62,922 nucleotides of DNA, from the NCBI GenBank assembly GCA_001770775.1, contig MESA01000027.1, forward strand, positions 50,820-113,741. Direction: 5' to 3'. Shown here piece by piece: positions 8,546 to 17,311 of the stretch (position 1 is the first letter of the stretch; every line of letters begins with the position of its first letter). The stretch is from Burkholderiales bacterium RIFCSPHIGHO2_12_FULL_63_20. Its GTDB lineage: Bacteria > Pseudomonadota > Gammaproteobacteria > Burkholderiales > Burkholderiaceae_C. Below the pieces are notes generated by a model. It searched no databases. It was given only the letters and a program-made list of their open reading frames with translations, and was not told the DNA's origin. A program made the translations under genes and the position numbers.

Positions 8546-9091
8546 TCAGAGCCGGCCCTGGCAGCCCGGGGCACCACAGCGGCAGGTGAGGCGCCCGGCG
8601 TGGTGCGTTTCGCCGTAGCGCGCGGTGAGTTCTTCACCGGCGTCGATGTCCCGCAGCGCGTAGAACGCCACCCGGCCCTGCTGCACTTTCAGCACCATGT
8701 TGGGCTGGCACGAGTGGTTGGCAAAGCGCAGCGGATCGGTGGAGGCGGTGGCGTCCACCGCGCGCTTGTCGGAAATCGCGACCATGAAGATGCGGCCGCT
8801 GGCCTTCTCGGCGGCACGGGCGCGGGCGCGGGCCTCGGCCATGTCGACGAATTCCCCGCGCATTTCGCCAATCTTGCGGCGCGCCGGGATGGGCTCGCCG
8901 GCAAAGGCGCCCTGTCCGTCGATGGCACTGGGGCCGACCATCACCTTGAATTTCTGTGGGTCGGCGGGCTGACCGCGAGAGACGGTGCCCGGCTGGGGAG
9001 CGTCCCCAGAGGCAGGGTGAACAGGCGCAGGCCGCACCTCGGCAGGTGAGGTGGACGGAGCCGGTGGCGTCACAGGGCGCAGGGTGGGCAT
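8546..9091 (-). CDS. SET-domain protein (putative protein lysine methyltransferase)
   Basis: 181 aa. After a Pro-rich leader of about 45 aa comes a compact SET domain: the start motif GPSAIDGQGAFAGEPI, the pseudo-knot motif RFANHSCQPNM, the GEELTARYGE segment and a post-SET cysteine cluster CRCGAPGCQG at the end. These are the SAM-binding and catalytic elements of SET lysine methyltransferases, and the post-SET Cys pattern suggests a bound zinc. Bacterial SET proteins are scattered and mostly uncharacterised. The target is unknown. Confidence 0.85.
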   Translation of the reverse strand: MPTLRPVTPPAPSTSPAEVRPAPVHPASGDAPQPGTVSRGQPADPQKFKVMVGPSAIDGQGAFAGEPIPARRKIGEMRGEFVDMAEARARARAAEKASGRIFMVAISDKRAVDATASTDPLRFANHSCQPNMVLKVQQGRVAFYALRDIDAGEELTARYGETHHAGRLTCRCGAPGCQGRL

Positions 9092-9166
9092 GTCAGACAG
9101 CCGTGGGGACCGGGTGAGTGCGGAGAGCCTGAGGGATCAGAGCGTCGGGAGGGCGGGCCCGGCCGC

Positions 9167-10504
9167 TCAGGCCGGCAGCAGGCCATCGGCCCGCAGCAGC
9201 TGCTCCAGACACTGTTCCTGAATGCCGTAGAAGGCCTTGATGTCCTGGATCTGGCGCACGACCTCTTCCGACGAGGTGGCCTTGGCGCGTTTGACCGCCA
9301 GGATCATCTTGTTCTTGTTGGTGTGCTCCAGCGAGATGAACTCGAAGACCTGGGTGTCGTAACCCGCGGCTTCGAGCAGCAGGGCGCGCAGGCCGTCGGT
9401 GAGCATCTCGGCCTCCTGGCCCAGGTGAATGCCGTGCTGCAGGATCGGGCGCAGCGGGCTCGGGCTGAGCAGCTGGGGGCGGATCTGCTTGTGGCAGCAG
9501 GGCGAGCACATGATGATGTCGGCCCCGGCGCGGACGCCTAAGTGGATGGCGTAGTCGGTGGCCACGTCGCAGGCGTGCAGCGCGATCATGACGTTGAGCG
9601 CCGACGGGTGGTAATCGCGCACGTCGCCCTGCTCGTAGTCCATGCCGTCGAGCTTCAACTTGCCGATGACGCGCTGGCACAGTTGCACCAGCTCGTCGCG
9701 CAGCTCCACCCCGGTCACGTGGGCGTCGCGGTGCATGGTGTGGCGCAACCAGTCGTGGATGGCGAAGGTCAAATAGCCTTTGCCCGAGCCGAAGTCCACC
9801 ACGTGGATGGGTGCCTGGTCACGCGGTGGCTGGCCCAGGGGGGAGCGGGCCAGGGCGGCGGCGAACACCTCGATGAACTTGTTGATCTGCTTCCACTTGC
9901 GCGACATGGTGGGCAACACCTGGCCCCGGGCGTCGGTCACGCCCAGTTCGTGCAGGAAGGGGCGCGAAGGGTCGAGGAAGCGGTGCTTGTCGCGGTTGTG
10001 GCCACTGGTGAGTGGCGTGGGGGCGGCGACGGCCGCAGGCGTGCCAGGTGCCGCCAAGTCAGCAGAACGGGCAGGACGGGTGTCCGCGGCGTTCGAAGGC
10101 TTGCCCACGCGCACGCTGGCCTTGCCCTTCTTGCTGAAGGCCAGTTGCACTTCCTCGGTGGGGGTGTGCAGGTGGGCGTTGCGAAAGGCCCCATGCGCGA
10201 ACCAGGCTGCCAGCAGCGCCAGCGCGTCGGGCACGCTCAGGTTCTTGGTGATGTCCTTGGTGGGAAAGCGCAGCAAGAAGCTCAGGTGCGGCTGATCGCG
10301 CAGCTGCACCGGGCGCACCATCACGCGCTGCAGGCTTGTCCCCAGCTCGTCGATGTCGGGCACGCCGCCCTGGTAGGCCACCAGCAGCAGCTGTTGCAGT
10401 CGCCCGCTGGCCTCGGCCTGGCGCAGCAGGTCGGCAAAGCGCGCCAGGTGCGGCGCGTTGAACTCGGTCACATCGCGGTCCGCAGCCATGGGCGCTCCGC
10501 TCAC
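9167..10504 (-). CDS. SAM-dependent methyltransferase (PF13679-like)
   Basis: 445 aa. The C-terminal half holds a Rossmann methyltransferase with motif I VVDFGSGKGYLTF, an acidic step (GVELRDELV), and a CSPCCHKQIRPQL segment typical of the Methyltransf_32 group, whose members may act on RNA. The N-terminal ~200 aa are family-specific, with a Ser/Ala/Pro linker. The GTG start at 10504 overlaps the stop of the ProQ-like gene (GTGA), so the two are likely translationally coupled; an ATG at 10489 is an alternative start. Pairing with an RNA chaperone fits an RNA substrate, by inference. Confidence 0.8.
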   Translation of the reverse strand: MSGAPMAADRDVTEFNAPHLARFADLLRQAEASGRLQQLLLVAYQGGVPDIDELGTSLQRVMVRPVQLRDQPHLSFLLRFPTKDITKNLSVPDALALLAAWFAHGAFRNAHLHTPTEEVQLAFSKKGKASVRVGKPSNAADTRPARSADLAAPGTPAAVAAPTPLTSGHNRDKHRFLDPSRPFLHELGVTDARGQVLPTMSRKWKQINKFIEVFAAALARSPLGQPPRDQAPIHVVDFGSGKGYLTFAIHDWLRHTMHRDAHVTGVELRDELVQLCQRVIGKLKLDGMDYEQGDVRDYHPSALNVMIALHACDVATDYAIHLGVRAGADIIMCSPCCHKQIRPQLLSPSPLRPILQHGIHLGQEAEMLTDGLRALLLEAAGYDTQVFEFISLEHTNKNKMILAVKRAKATSSEEVVRQIQDIKAFYGIQEQCLEQLLRADGLLPA

Positions 10505-11481
10505 GAGGTCTTGCGCGGCGGCCGGTTGTCCGGACGGCCGCCTTCGCGACCGCCACCTTCACGTCCACCCTCGCGGCGAGGACCACGGCCTTCGCGCGGG
10601 GCACCCTCGGCACCTGGGGCGCGGGGGCCACGGCCTTGCCCTTCACGCGGACCACCACGGTGTTCGCCACGCGGGGCATCGCGGTGATCGCGGCGGCCTT
10701 CGGGGCGTGGACGCAGGGCGTCTTGCTTGGCTTCCTCGCGGGCCTGGGCCAGGATGGCTTCGAGCGCGTCGGGGGCAATGCCCTTCAAGGCGCAGAAGTT
10801 GGCGGCCGTCAGGCGGGTGGTGTCGAAATCGCGCAGCAGCTGGGCGCGGTTGCGACGCTCTTGCTGGGCTTGCTGGTCTTGCTGCTGGGCGGCACGGTCT
10901 TGCTTGCGCGCTTCGCGGTGGGCCTCGCGCTGGGCCTGGATGGCCTCTTCGCGGCGGGCCTTGGTGATGGCACGGCGGCGCGCCAGCTCGTCGGTGGCCA
11001 CCTGACGGTGTTCTTCGGTCAGCTCGCCGGCCGGCTGGCCGTCCAGATCGAAACGCTGGGTGCCTTGCGACACAGCCGTCAGGTAGGACGTGGTGCCCGT
11101 GTGGCGGCGGAAGAAGGCCGACAGGGCCTGCTTGCTGAACTCGCCGGGGGCGCGTTCCTGGATGTCGACCTGGATGCGCAGCTTGAACGGCTTGGCCGGC
11201 CCCTTGAACAGTCCGGGGAACAGCTCGGCCAGACGCGCGCCGGTGGCGGCGGGCGAGATGTCGGCCTTGGCAGCGGGGGACTCGGCCGTGGACGCATCGG
11301 CCGGGGCCTCAGCGGCATCGGGGGCCGCCTCGACCACCTCGGAGGCATGCTCGGCAGACGTCACCGGCGCAGGCGCGGCTGGCACCGCGGTCACATCAAC
11401 CGGGGGGGTGGCAGGGGCTTGGGCTTCGGTGGCGGCCTGAGCGGCAGCTGAATCGGCAGGAGCCGAAGGAGTCGAGGACAT
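10501..11481 (-). CDS. ProQ/FinO-family RNA chaperone
   Basis: 326 aa. A ProQ/FinO domain sits in the middle (LAELFPGLFKGPAKPFKLRI, then FFRRHTGTTSYLTAV and an Arg-rich stretch), as in proteins that bind structured sRNAs and mRNA 3' ends. It is preceded by ~85 aa of Ala/Pro/Glu-rich disordered sequence and followed by a long tail. The tail has Gln/Arg-rich coiled sequence (HREARKQDRAAQQQDQQ), then repeated RGG/PRREG-type arginine-glycine stretches typical of RNA-binding tails. It overlaps the downstream methyltransferase by 4 bp. Confidence 0.88.
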   Translation of the reverse strand: MSSTPSAPADSAAAQAATEAQAPATPPVDVTAVPAAPAPVTSAEHASEVVEAAPDAAEAPADASTAESPAAKADISPAATGARLAELFPGLFKGPAKPFKLRIQVDIQERAPGEFSKQALSAFFRRHTGTTSYLTAVSQGTQRFDLDGQPAGELTEEHRQVATDELARRRAITKARREEAIQAQREAHREARKQDRAAQQQDQQAQQERRNRAQLLRDFDTTRLTAANFCALKGIAPDALEAILAQAREEAKQDALRPRPEGRRDHRDAPRGEHRGGPREGQGRGPRAPGAEGAPREGRGPRREGGREGGGREGGRPDNRPPRKTS

Positions 11482-11548
11482 GGGTCGGACGCAGTGAGAC
11501 GAAAGGGTCTATTGTCGCCGGTCTGGGCGATTTCAGCCAGCCTCGGCC

Positions 11549-12919
11549 TCACGCTGCCTGAAGACGCCGCGCCAGCAGGGCGCCGGCAAAGCGCGCGTCC
11601 AGCGGCACGCGCACGTGCAGCGGGCTGCCGGGGGCGGCGGTGATGGGCTCGCCGTCGAGGTTGTGCATCTCGCTGAGCACCATCTCAACGTTGCCCGAAG
11701 GGTGGATGACCTCCAGCGTGTCGCCCACGTCGAAGCGGTTTTTCACGATCACCTCGGCCCAGCCGCCTTCGATGCCCTGCACCTCGCCCACAAACTGGCT
11801 GCGCTGGAACTGCGAGTGGCCGGTGATGTAGTTCTGGTAGTCCTGGGCCGGGCGGCGCTCCAGCAGGCCGCCGGTGTAGCCGCGGTTGGCCATGCCTTCG
11901 AGCTGCAGCAGCAGGTCGGGGTTGAAGGGGCGACCGGCCACGGCGTCGTCGATGGCGCGGCGATAGACCTGGGCCACGCGGGCCACGTAGTACAGCGACT
12001 TGGTGCGACCTTCGACCTTGAGCGAGTCGATGCCGATCTTGGCCAGGCGCTCGACGTGTTCCACGGCGCGCAGGTCCTTGGAGTTCATGATGTAGGTGCC
12101 GTGCTCGTCTTCCATGATGGGCATCAGCTCGCCGGGGCGGCCGGCCTCTTCCAGCAGGTAGACCTGGTCGGCGGCGGGGTGGCGCTCGCCGTTGCCGCAG
12201 GCCGAAAACGCCTTGTCAGCGCTTTCCTGCTCCTGGGCGAAGTTGAAGTCGCCCTCCAGCTGGATGGGAATGACCTCGCCCGTGTCGCTGGCCTGCACGC
12301 CCTCGTGGGTCTTGTACTCCCAGCGGCAGGCGTTGGTGCAGGTGCCCTGGTTGGGGTCGCGGCGGTTGAAGTAGCCCGACAGCAGGCAGCGGCCCGAGTA
12401 GGCGATGCACAGCGCGCCGTGCACGAACACCTCCAGCTCCATGTCGGGGCATTCCTGGCGGATCTTCTCGATCTCGTCCAGGCTGAGTTCGCGCGACAGG
12501 ATGATGCGCTCCACGCCCAGCTTCTGCCAGAACTTCACCGTGGCGTAGTTGGTGGTGTTGGCCTGCACCGAGAGGTGGATGGGCACCTCGGGCCATTTTT
12601 CGCGCACCAGCATGATCAGGCCGGGGTCGGCCATGATCAGCGCGTCGGGCTGCATGGCGATGACGGGCTCGATGTCGCGCAGGTAGGTGCGCACCTTGTC
12701 GTTGTGCGCGATCAGGTTGCTGGTGACGTAGAGCTTCTTGCCACGGGCATGCGCCTCCTGGATGCCCTGCTGCAGCTGTTCCAGGCGGAACTCGTTGTTG
12801 CGCGCGCGCAGGGAGTAGCGGGGCTGGCCGGCGTAGACGGCGTCGGCACCAAAGTCGTAGGCGGCGCGCATCTTCTCGAGCGAGCCGGCGGGCATCAGCA
12901 GTTCAGGGGTTCGGAGCAT
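11549..12919 (-). CDS. trhP: TrhP-type U32 peptidase-family protein (tRNA U34 hydroxylation)
   Basis: 456 aa from the ATG at 12919. The start matches the U32 family (LRTPELLMPAGSLEKMRAA; DAVYAGQPRYSLRARNN). The family Cys signature is present (HGALCIAYSGRCLLSGYF, NQGTCTNACRWEY), which in TrhP is thought to hold an Fe-S cluster. TrhP (YegQ) is needed for 5-hydroxyuridine formation at tRNA wobble uridine, with prephenate-derived input. The start overlaps the stop of the upstream TetR gene by 17 bp, so they may be co-transcribed. The paralogue YhbU is an alternative, but length and the C-terminal beta domain favour TrhP. Confidence 0.85.
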   Translation of the reverse strand: MLRTPELLMPAGSLEKMRAAYDFGADAVYAGQPRYSLRARNNEFRLEQLQQGIQEAHARGKKLYVTSNLIAHNDKVRTYLRDIEPVIAMQPDALIMADPGLIMLVREKWPEVPIHLSVQANTTNYATVKFWQKLGVERIILSRELSLDEIEKIRQECPDMELEVFVHGALCIAYSGRCLLSGYFNRRDPNQGTCTNACRWEYKTHEGVQASDTGEVIPIQLEGDFNFAQEQESADKAFSACGNGERHPAADQVYLLEEAGRPGELMPIMEDEHGTYIMNSKDLRAVEHVERLAKIGIDSLKVEGRTKSLYYVARVAQVYRRAIDDAVAGRPFNPDLLLQLEGMANRGYTGGLLERRPAQDYQNYITGHSQFQRSQFVGEVQGIEGGWAEVIVKNRFDVGDTLEVIHPSGNVEMVLSEMHNLDGEPITAAPGSPLHVRVPLDARFAGALLARRLQAA

Positions 12920-13583
12920 GGGTGAGATTGTGCCGCGGCGGAAAGCGCTGTGCCAGACCTGCGCACAGCACATCCAGCATGGCGTCGAGGTGCTGCTCGG
13001 CGGGCATGCTGGGCACCCACTGGTCGTCTTCGCCCATGACCAGGCGGCGGGCGGTCAGGCCGTGAATGCCTTCCCAGAGGATCTGCACCATCAGGTCGAT
13101 GTCATCGGGGTGCGGGGACAGCAGGCCCAGGTCTGCCGTCTCGCTGACCAGTTGGCGGGCGCAGGCATAGGGGTCCTGGGCGGGGTTGCCGTGCTGCACG
13201 CGGGCGGCCTCGTTGGGCGCATGGGGCCTGCGGGTCATGAAGACGAAGGCGTACTCGTCGGGGTGCTCGATGCCGAAGCGCACATAGGCACGCCCCAGCG
13301 CACGCAGACGCGGCCAGCCCGGCTCGGCCTGCGCCGCGGCCAGTTGGATGAGGCGGGTGAGTTCCAGCAGGTCTTCGTCCATCGCCTGGGTGATGAGCGA
13401 GGCCTTGTCGCCAAACAGGGTGTACACAACGGTGGTGGAGTAGCCCGCCAGTTCGGCGACCTTGCGCAGTGAGATCTCCTCCAGGCCCCCTTTGCGGATG
13501 AGCTTGCGCACGATCTTGATGATGGCCTTGCGACGTTGCTCAGCCTCGCGGGCTTTGCGCTGTTCGGTGGGGGACAGGGTCAC
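12903..13583 (-). CDS. TetR-family transcriptional regulator
   Basis: 226 aa, GTG start at 13583. The N-terminus is a TetR helix-turn-helix (RKAIIKIVRKLIRKGGLEE, ISLRKVAELAGYSTTVVYTLF), with unusually dense basic residues in the first 30 aa. The C-terminal ligand domain resembles TetR_C_33-like domains (GRAYVRFGIEHPDEYAFVF; ILWEGIHGLTARRL). It diverges from the cytochrome/oxidase cluster, and a palindromic site lies in the 100-bp gap, so it most likely represses itself and that cluster. Its 3' end overlaps trhP by 17 bp. Confidence 0.88.
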   Translation of the reverse strand: MTLSPTEQRKAREAEQRRKAIIKIVRKLIRKGGLEEISLRKVAELAGYSTTVVYTLFGDKASLITQAMDEDLLELTRLIQLAAAQAEPGWPRLRALGRAYVRFGIEHPDEYAFVFMTRRPHAPNEAARVQHGNPAQDPYACARQLVSETADLGLLSPHPDDIDLMVQILWEGIHGLTARRLVMGEDDQWVPSMPAEQHLDAMLDVLCAGLAQRFPPRHNLTHAPNP

Positions 13584-13646
13584 GAACGGGGTCTCCAGGG
13601 TTCAGGGTTTGTCTGGGTCGGCATGTCGTCAGCTTGAGCGTATCTT

Positions 13647-13674
13647 AATAACACTGTTATTTTTCACTGCAGTG
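13647..13674. promoter_or_regulatory. candidate TetR operator between divergent genes
   Basis: Two adjacent palindromes: AATAACACTGTTATT (13647-13661, 7-bp arms around one base) and CACTGCAGTG (13665-13674). They also form a looser outer repeat, TTAATAACACTG facing CAGTGTTTTATTAA. They lie between the TetR start (13583) and the cytochrome gene ATG (13684), and such symmetric 15-bp sites are typical TetR targets. No ribosome site is visible right before the 13684 ATG. Confidence 0.6.
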
Positions 13675-13683
13675 TTTTATTAA

Positions 13684-14052
13684 ATGTCCTGGTTTCACAC
13701 CTTACGGTTGCTGGTCGGCACGATCCTGATGGCGGCGCTGGCCGCCTGTCAGAACGGCACGCCCACCCTGCCCAGCGATGTCGATGTGCTCGCTGCTGAA
13801 GCGCTGCGCCCGGCCCGGCCGGAGCTGGCGGCCATTTATGAGCGCAGCTGCATGGCCTGCCACGGGGTGCGCAGCACCGCGCCGCTGACAGGGCACGCCG
13901 CTTCGTGGCAGGCGCGGCTGGCCAAAGGCGGTGACACCCTGCTTCAGCACACTCGCGACGGCCTGGGCGGCATGCCCGCGATGGGCCTGTGCCCCGATTG
14001 CAGCGAGCAGGATTTGCGCGACCTGATCTCCTTCATGAGCATGCCCCGATGA
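13684..14052 (+). CDS. small cytochrome c lipoprotein
   Basis: 122 aa. The N-terminus is a lipoprotein signal (TILMAALAAC, Cys near 21). One haem c site is seen, CMACH, with a distal Met region (GLGGMPAMGLCPDC) and two extra cysteines, as in cytochrome c5-like proteins. It should be anchored in the periplasm as an electron carrier. It overlaps the next gene, a FAD oxidase, by ATGA, which suggests it takes electrons from that enzyme. No Shine-Dalgarno sequence is seen before the ATG. Confidence 0.85.
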   Translation: MSWFHTLRLLVGTILMAALAACQNGTPTLPSDVDVLAAEALRPARPELAAIYERSCMACHGVRSTAPLTGHAASWQARLAKGGDTLLQHTRDGLGGMPAMGLCPDCSEQDLRDLISFMSMPR

Positions 14053-15467
14053 GCCACGCCCCCGCTTCCCGCTCGCGCCGTCAGTTGCTGACGGGCACCG
14101 CCGCCCTGGCCTTGTTCGATGTGCTGCGCGGCGGCACGCTGGCACCGTGGCTGCTGTCTGATGCCCAGGCTCAGCCCAGCGCCGCCCTGGCCGGTGCTCG
14201 GCGCTGGCAGAACTGGTCGGGGCTGCAGCAGGCCACCCCCGCCCACTGGGCCACCCCGGCAAACGAAGCCGAGGTGCAGCAGCTCATGCGCCGCACGACG
14301 GGCAACATCCGTCCGGCCGGCTCGGGGCACTCGTTCACGGCGTTGGTGCCCACCTCGACCACGCTGGTGTCTATCGATCGGCTCGCCAGCGTGGTCCACA
14401 TCGACCGCAAGGCCATGACGGTGACGGCGCAGGCGGGCATGCGCATCGGTGCGCTGGCACGCGCCCTTGACGCTCAAGGTCTGGCGCTGCGCAATCAGCC
14501 CGATGTCGATGTGCAGACCCTGGCCGGGGCCATCGCCACCGGCACCCACGGCACGGGTGCGCAACTGCCCGCCTTGCATGACGATGTGGTGGCCATGCGC
14601 CTGGTGCGCCCCGATGGCGAGATGGTCGAGATCAGTGCCGACCGCGATCCGGATCTGATGGCCGCGGCGCGCGTGGCGCTCGGCAGCCTGGGGGTGGTCA
14701 CGCAGCTGACTTTGCGCGTGGTGCCTGCTTTTGATTTGGCGCGGCAGGTGTGGGTGCAGCCGCTCGACAGCCTGCTGGCCGATGCCCCCCGGCTGGCCGC
14801 CCAGCACCGTCACTTCGAGTTCTATGTGCTGCCTCACACGGGTTACGCCGCTGGCATTCGTCACGATGTGTACACCGGCCACGATCGCATGCTGCCCAAG
14901 TCGGCCGACGAGAACGTGCTGCACGATCTCAAGATGCTGCGTGACTGGCTGGGGCGCTTTCCGAAACTGCGCCGCTGGGCCGCGCAACAGGCCATTGACC
15001 CGAACCTGACCGAGCAGGCGCGCCACCGCTCCTTTCGCCTGTTGTCATCGGTGCGCCCGACCCGCTTCCAGGAGACCGAATGGCACCTGCCGCGTGAGCG
15101 TGGGCTGGCCTGTCTCAAGGAGGTCGTGGCCAAGCTCGAGTCGCGCAACGAGGTGTTTTTCCCGCTGGAGTTCCGCTTCATCCGCCGTGACACGGCCTGG
15201 CTCAGCCCCTTCCATGCGCGTGACTGCTGCTCGATTGCCGTTCACACCGCCGTGGACGAAGCCTGGCAGTACCTCATCGACGATTTCACCCCGATTTTTC
15301 GCGCCCACCAGGGGCGTCCGCACTGGGGCAAGTTGCATCCCTTGAAGGAGGCTGATCTGGTCCAGCTCTATCCACGCTGGGCCGACTTCCAGGCCGTGCG
15401 TCGCCGATTCGATCCGCAGGGCCGCCTGCTCAACGCCCACCTTCGCCAGGTGTTCGGCGAACACTGA
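14049..15467 (+). CDS. Tat-exported FAD-linked oxidase of the D-arabinono-1,4-lactone oxidase group
   Basis: 472 aa. The start at 14049 overlaps the cytochrome stop (ATGA) and opens a Tat-type signal (SRSRRQLLTGTAALALF). A PCMH-type FAD-binding domain follows (RPAGSGHSFTALVPTSTTLV; NQPDVDVQTLAGAIATGTHG), and the C-terminus has the ALO domain (HFEFYVLPHTG; FFPLEFRFIRRD; PHWGKLHPL). Members oxidise sugar lactones or alditols. Export by Tat fits cofactor loading in the cytoplasm, and the adjacent cytochrome could replace oxygen as acceptor. The substrate is unknown. Confidence 0.85.
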   Translation: MSHAPASRSRRQLLTGTAALALFDVLRGGTLAPWLLSDAQAQPSAALAGARRWQNWSGLQQATPAHWATPANEAEVQQLMRRTTGNIRPAGSGHSFTALVPTSTTLVSIDRLASVVHIDRKAMTVTAQAGMRIGALARALDAQGLALRNQPDVDVQTLAGAIATGTHGTGAQLPALHDDVVAMRLVRPDGEMVEISADRDPDLMAAARVALGSLGVVTQLTLRVVPAFDLARQVWVQPLDSLLADAPRLAAQHRHFEFYVLPHTGYAAGIRHDVYTGHDRMLPKSADENVLHDLKMLRDWLGRFPKLRRWAAQQAIDPNLTEQARHRSFRLLSSVRPTRFQETEWHLPRERGLACLKEVVAKLESRNEVFFPLEFRFIRRDTAWLSPFHARDCCSIAVHTAVDEAWQYLIDDFTPIFRAHQGRPHWGKLHPLKEADLVQLYPRWADFQAVRRRFDPQGRLLNAHLRQVFGEH

Positions 15468-15479
15468 GGACGCTGCAGC

Positions 15480-16760
15480 ATGCTCCCCATGTCCCGACGC
15501 CGTTGGCTGGGTCTCACTGCGATGGGTGGTGTGGCCACGGCACTGGCGCTGCGCCCCGCCGAGGTCGGCGCGCCTCACGATGCCTTCTTCAGCCGCTTGT
15601 CAAAGGCGCTGCGCCATGCCGGGCTGCATCAACCCACCCTGGTCATCGACCGCGAACGCCTGCATGCCAATGCACGCCAGGTGAAGGCGAATCTGGCCCC
15701 GGGTCTGGCGCTGCGTCTGGTCAACAAGTCCCTGCCCAGCCTGGACCTGCTCGACGAGGTGGCGGGCCTGACCGGCACGGCACGGCAGATGGTCTTCAAC
15801 CTGCCCTACCTGCAACTGCTGGCCGAGCAGCGTCCGGACAGCGACGTGCTGCTGGGCAAGCCCTTTCCCGTCCATGCGGCGGCACAGTTGCTGGCCCGGC
15901 CACCCCGTAGCGCCTTTCAGGTGCCGCGGCAGGTGCAATGGCTGGTGGATTCGCCTGCGCGATTGGCCCAGTACCGTGATCTGGCCAGGGGGCAGGGCGT
16001 GCCTTTGCGCATCAACCTGGAAATTGACGTGGGGCTGCACCGCGGGGGGCTGCCCGATGAGGCGTCGCTGCAGCAGGTGATCGCCTTGCTGCGCGAAGAG
16101 CCGCTGTTGCGCTGGTCGGGCTTGATGGGCTATGACGCCCACACCCAGCGGATTCCCGATGTGGCCGGTTCGCGTGCTGCGGCGCACGCGCATGCGCTGA
16201 GGGTGTACGCCGAGCGGTTGAACGCCCTGCGCGCCGCTGCACTGCCAGGGGCCGACGGCGCGCAGACGCTCAACACGGGCGGCTCACCCACCTACCGTCT
16301 GCACCGTGCCGATGGTGCAGCCAACGAGGTGGCGGTGGGCTCGGCGCTGGTCAAGCCCAGTGACTTTGACTCGGCGTTGCTGGCCGATCTGCAGCCTGCT
16401 GCGTGGATCGCCACGCCGGTGCTCAAGGTGCAAGGCTTTCGCGCCCCTCAGGGGGTCGAGCCGGTGGGGCAACTGGCCCAAGGCTGGGACCGCAATCAGC
16501 GTGTCGCGCACTTCATTCACGGGGGCGCGTGGCTGGCCCAGCCCGCCTCACCTGTCGGACTGCAGGCCAGTGGCCTGATCGGCACCTCCTCCAACCAGCA
16601 ACTCTTCCTCGGCTCGGGGCGTCAGGGCCTCAAACCCGACGATCTGGTGTTCTTGCGCCCCACACAGAGCGAGGCTGTGCTGCAGCAATTTGGCGATATC
16701 GCCGTGGTCGAAGGTGACCGCGTCACGGCGATGTGGCCTGTCTTCCCGGCGCGCGCCTGA
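15480..16760 (+). CDS. exported DSD1-like PLP enzyme (alanine racemase fold)
   Basis: 426 aa. A Tat-like signal (SRRRWLGLTAMGGVATALAL) is followed by an alanine-racemase N-terminal barrel. The start of the barrel reads HQPTLVIDRERLHANARQV and the expected PLP lysine is in LRLVNKSLP. Later segments (INLEIDVGLHRGG, LMGYDAH, NTGGSPTY, EVAVGSALVKPSDFD) match D-threonine aldolase / D-serine dehydratase (DSD1) relatives. A periplasmic PLP enzyme of this fold is uncommon. It lies 12 bp after the FAD oxidase, so it is in the same operon. Confidence 0.75.
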   Translation: MLPMSRRRWLGLTAMGGVATALALRPAEVGAPHDAFFSRLSKALRHAGLHQPTLVIDRERLHANARQVKANLAPGLALRLVNKSLPSLDLLDEVAGLTGTARQMVFNLPYLQLLAEQRPDSDVLLGKPFPVHAAAQLLARPPRSAFQVPRQVQWLVDSPARLAQYRDLARGQGVPLRINLEIDVGLHRGGLPDEASLQQVIALLREEPLLRWSGLMGYDAHTQRIPDVAGSRAAAHAHALRVYAERLNALRAAALPGADGAQTLNTGGSPTYRLHRADGAANEVAVGSALVKPSDFDSALLADLQPAAWIATPVLKVQGFRAPQGVEPVGQLAQGWDRNQRVAHFIHGGAWLAQPASPVGLQASGLIGTSSNQQLFLGSGRQGLKPDDLVFLRPTQSEAVLQQFGDIAVVEGDRVTAMWPVFPARA

Positions 16761-16838
16761 CGCGGCCAGCGCCATTCGGTGGCCCTGTGAAGCGGGGCTG
16801 ATGTGCTTGTGCTCCATCCGTCCTGCGGAGGTGTGAAC

Positions 16839-17288
16839 GTGCCTGTTGCCAAGTCTTTCCTGATCGGACCCTTCCAACGGGTCGGGTGTGCCCTGTTGCT
16901 GACCTGGGCCCCGCACGCCGTACAGGCCGCACAGGCCGCACAAGCGCACGGTCTGTGGCGCAGCGCCGATCAGCGCGCCGTCATCGCCTTCGCCCCTTGC
17001 CACGACCGCGCCGAACAGCTGTGCGGAACCATTGCCTGGGATGCGGATGCCGGCACCCCCGCCGACACCTGTGGCGTCCTGATCGCGCGACTCAAACGCC
17101 ACGACGGTGAGGCCTGGCGCGATGGCTGGGCCTACGACCCCCGCAGCCACAAGCACTACAAGGCCGTGCTGCGCGTCCAGCAAGACACCCTGAATCTGCG
17201 CGCCTTCATCGGCACCGAACTGCTGGGTGAAACCGAAGAGATGAAGCGGGTGAGCCAGCTGCCACCGGGCTGCGCCGCCCAACCTTGA
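16839..17288 (+). CDS. DUF2147-family periplasmic protein
   Basis: 149 aa from a GTG at 16839 with GGAGG just upstream. A signal peptide (LIGPFQRVGCALLLTWA) ends in an Ala/Gln triplet repeat (AAQAAQAAQAHG). The body is DUF2147-like: GLWRSADQRAVIAF, CGTIAWDAD, WAYDPRSHKHYKAVLRV, LNLRAFIGTELLGETEEMKRV. These small beta-rich proteins are exported; their function is not known. Two Cys pairs may form disulphides. It precedes a porin-like protein and a ceramidase on the same strand. Confidence 0.75.
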   Translation: MPVAKSFLIGPFQRVGCALLLTWAPHAVQAAQAAQAHGLWRSADQRAVIAFAPCHDRAEQLCGTIAWDADAGTPADTCGVLIARLKRHDGEAWRDGWAYDPRSHKHYKAVLRVQQDTLNLRAFIGTELLGETEEMKRVSQLPPGCAAQP

Positions 17289-17311
17289 GTCGTCACCAAA
17301 GGAGACCCCCC

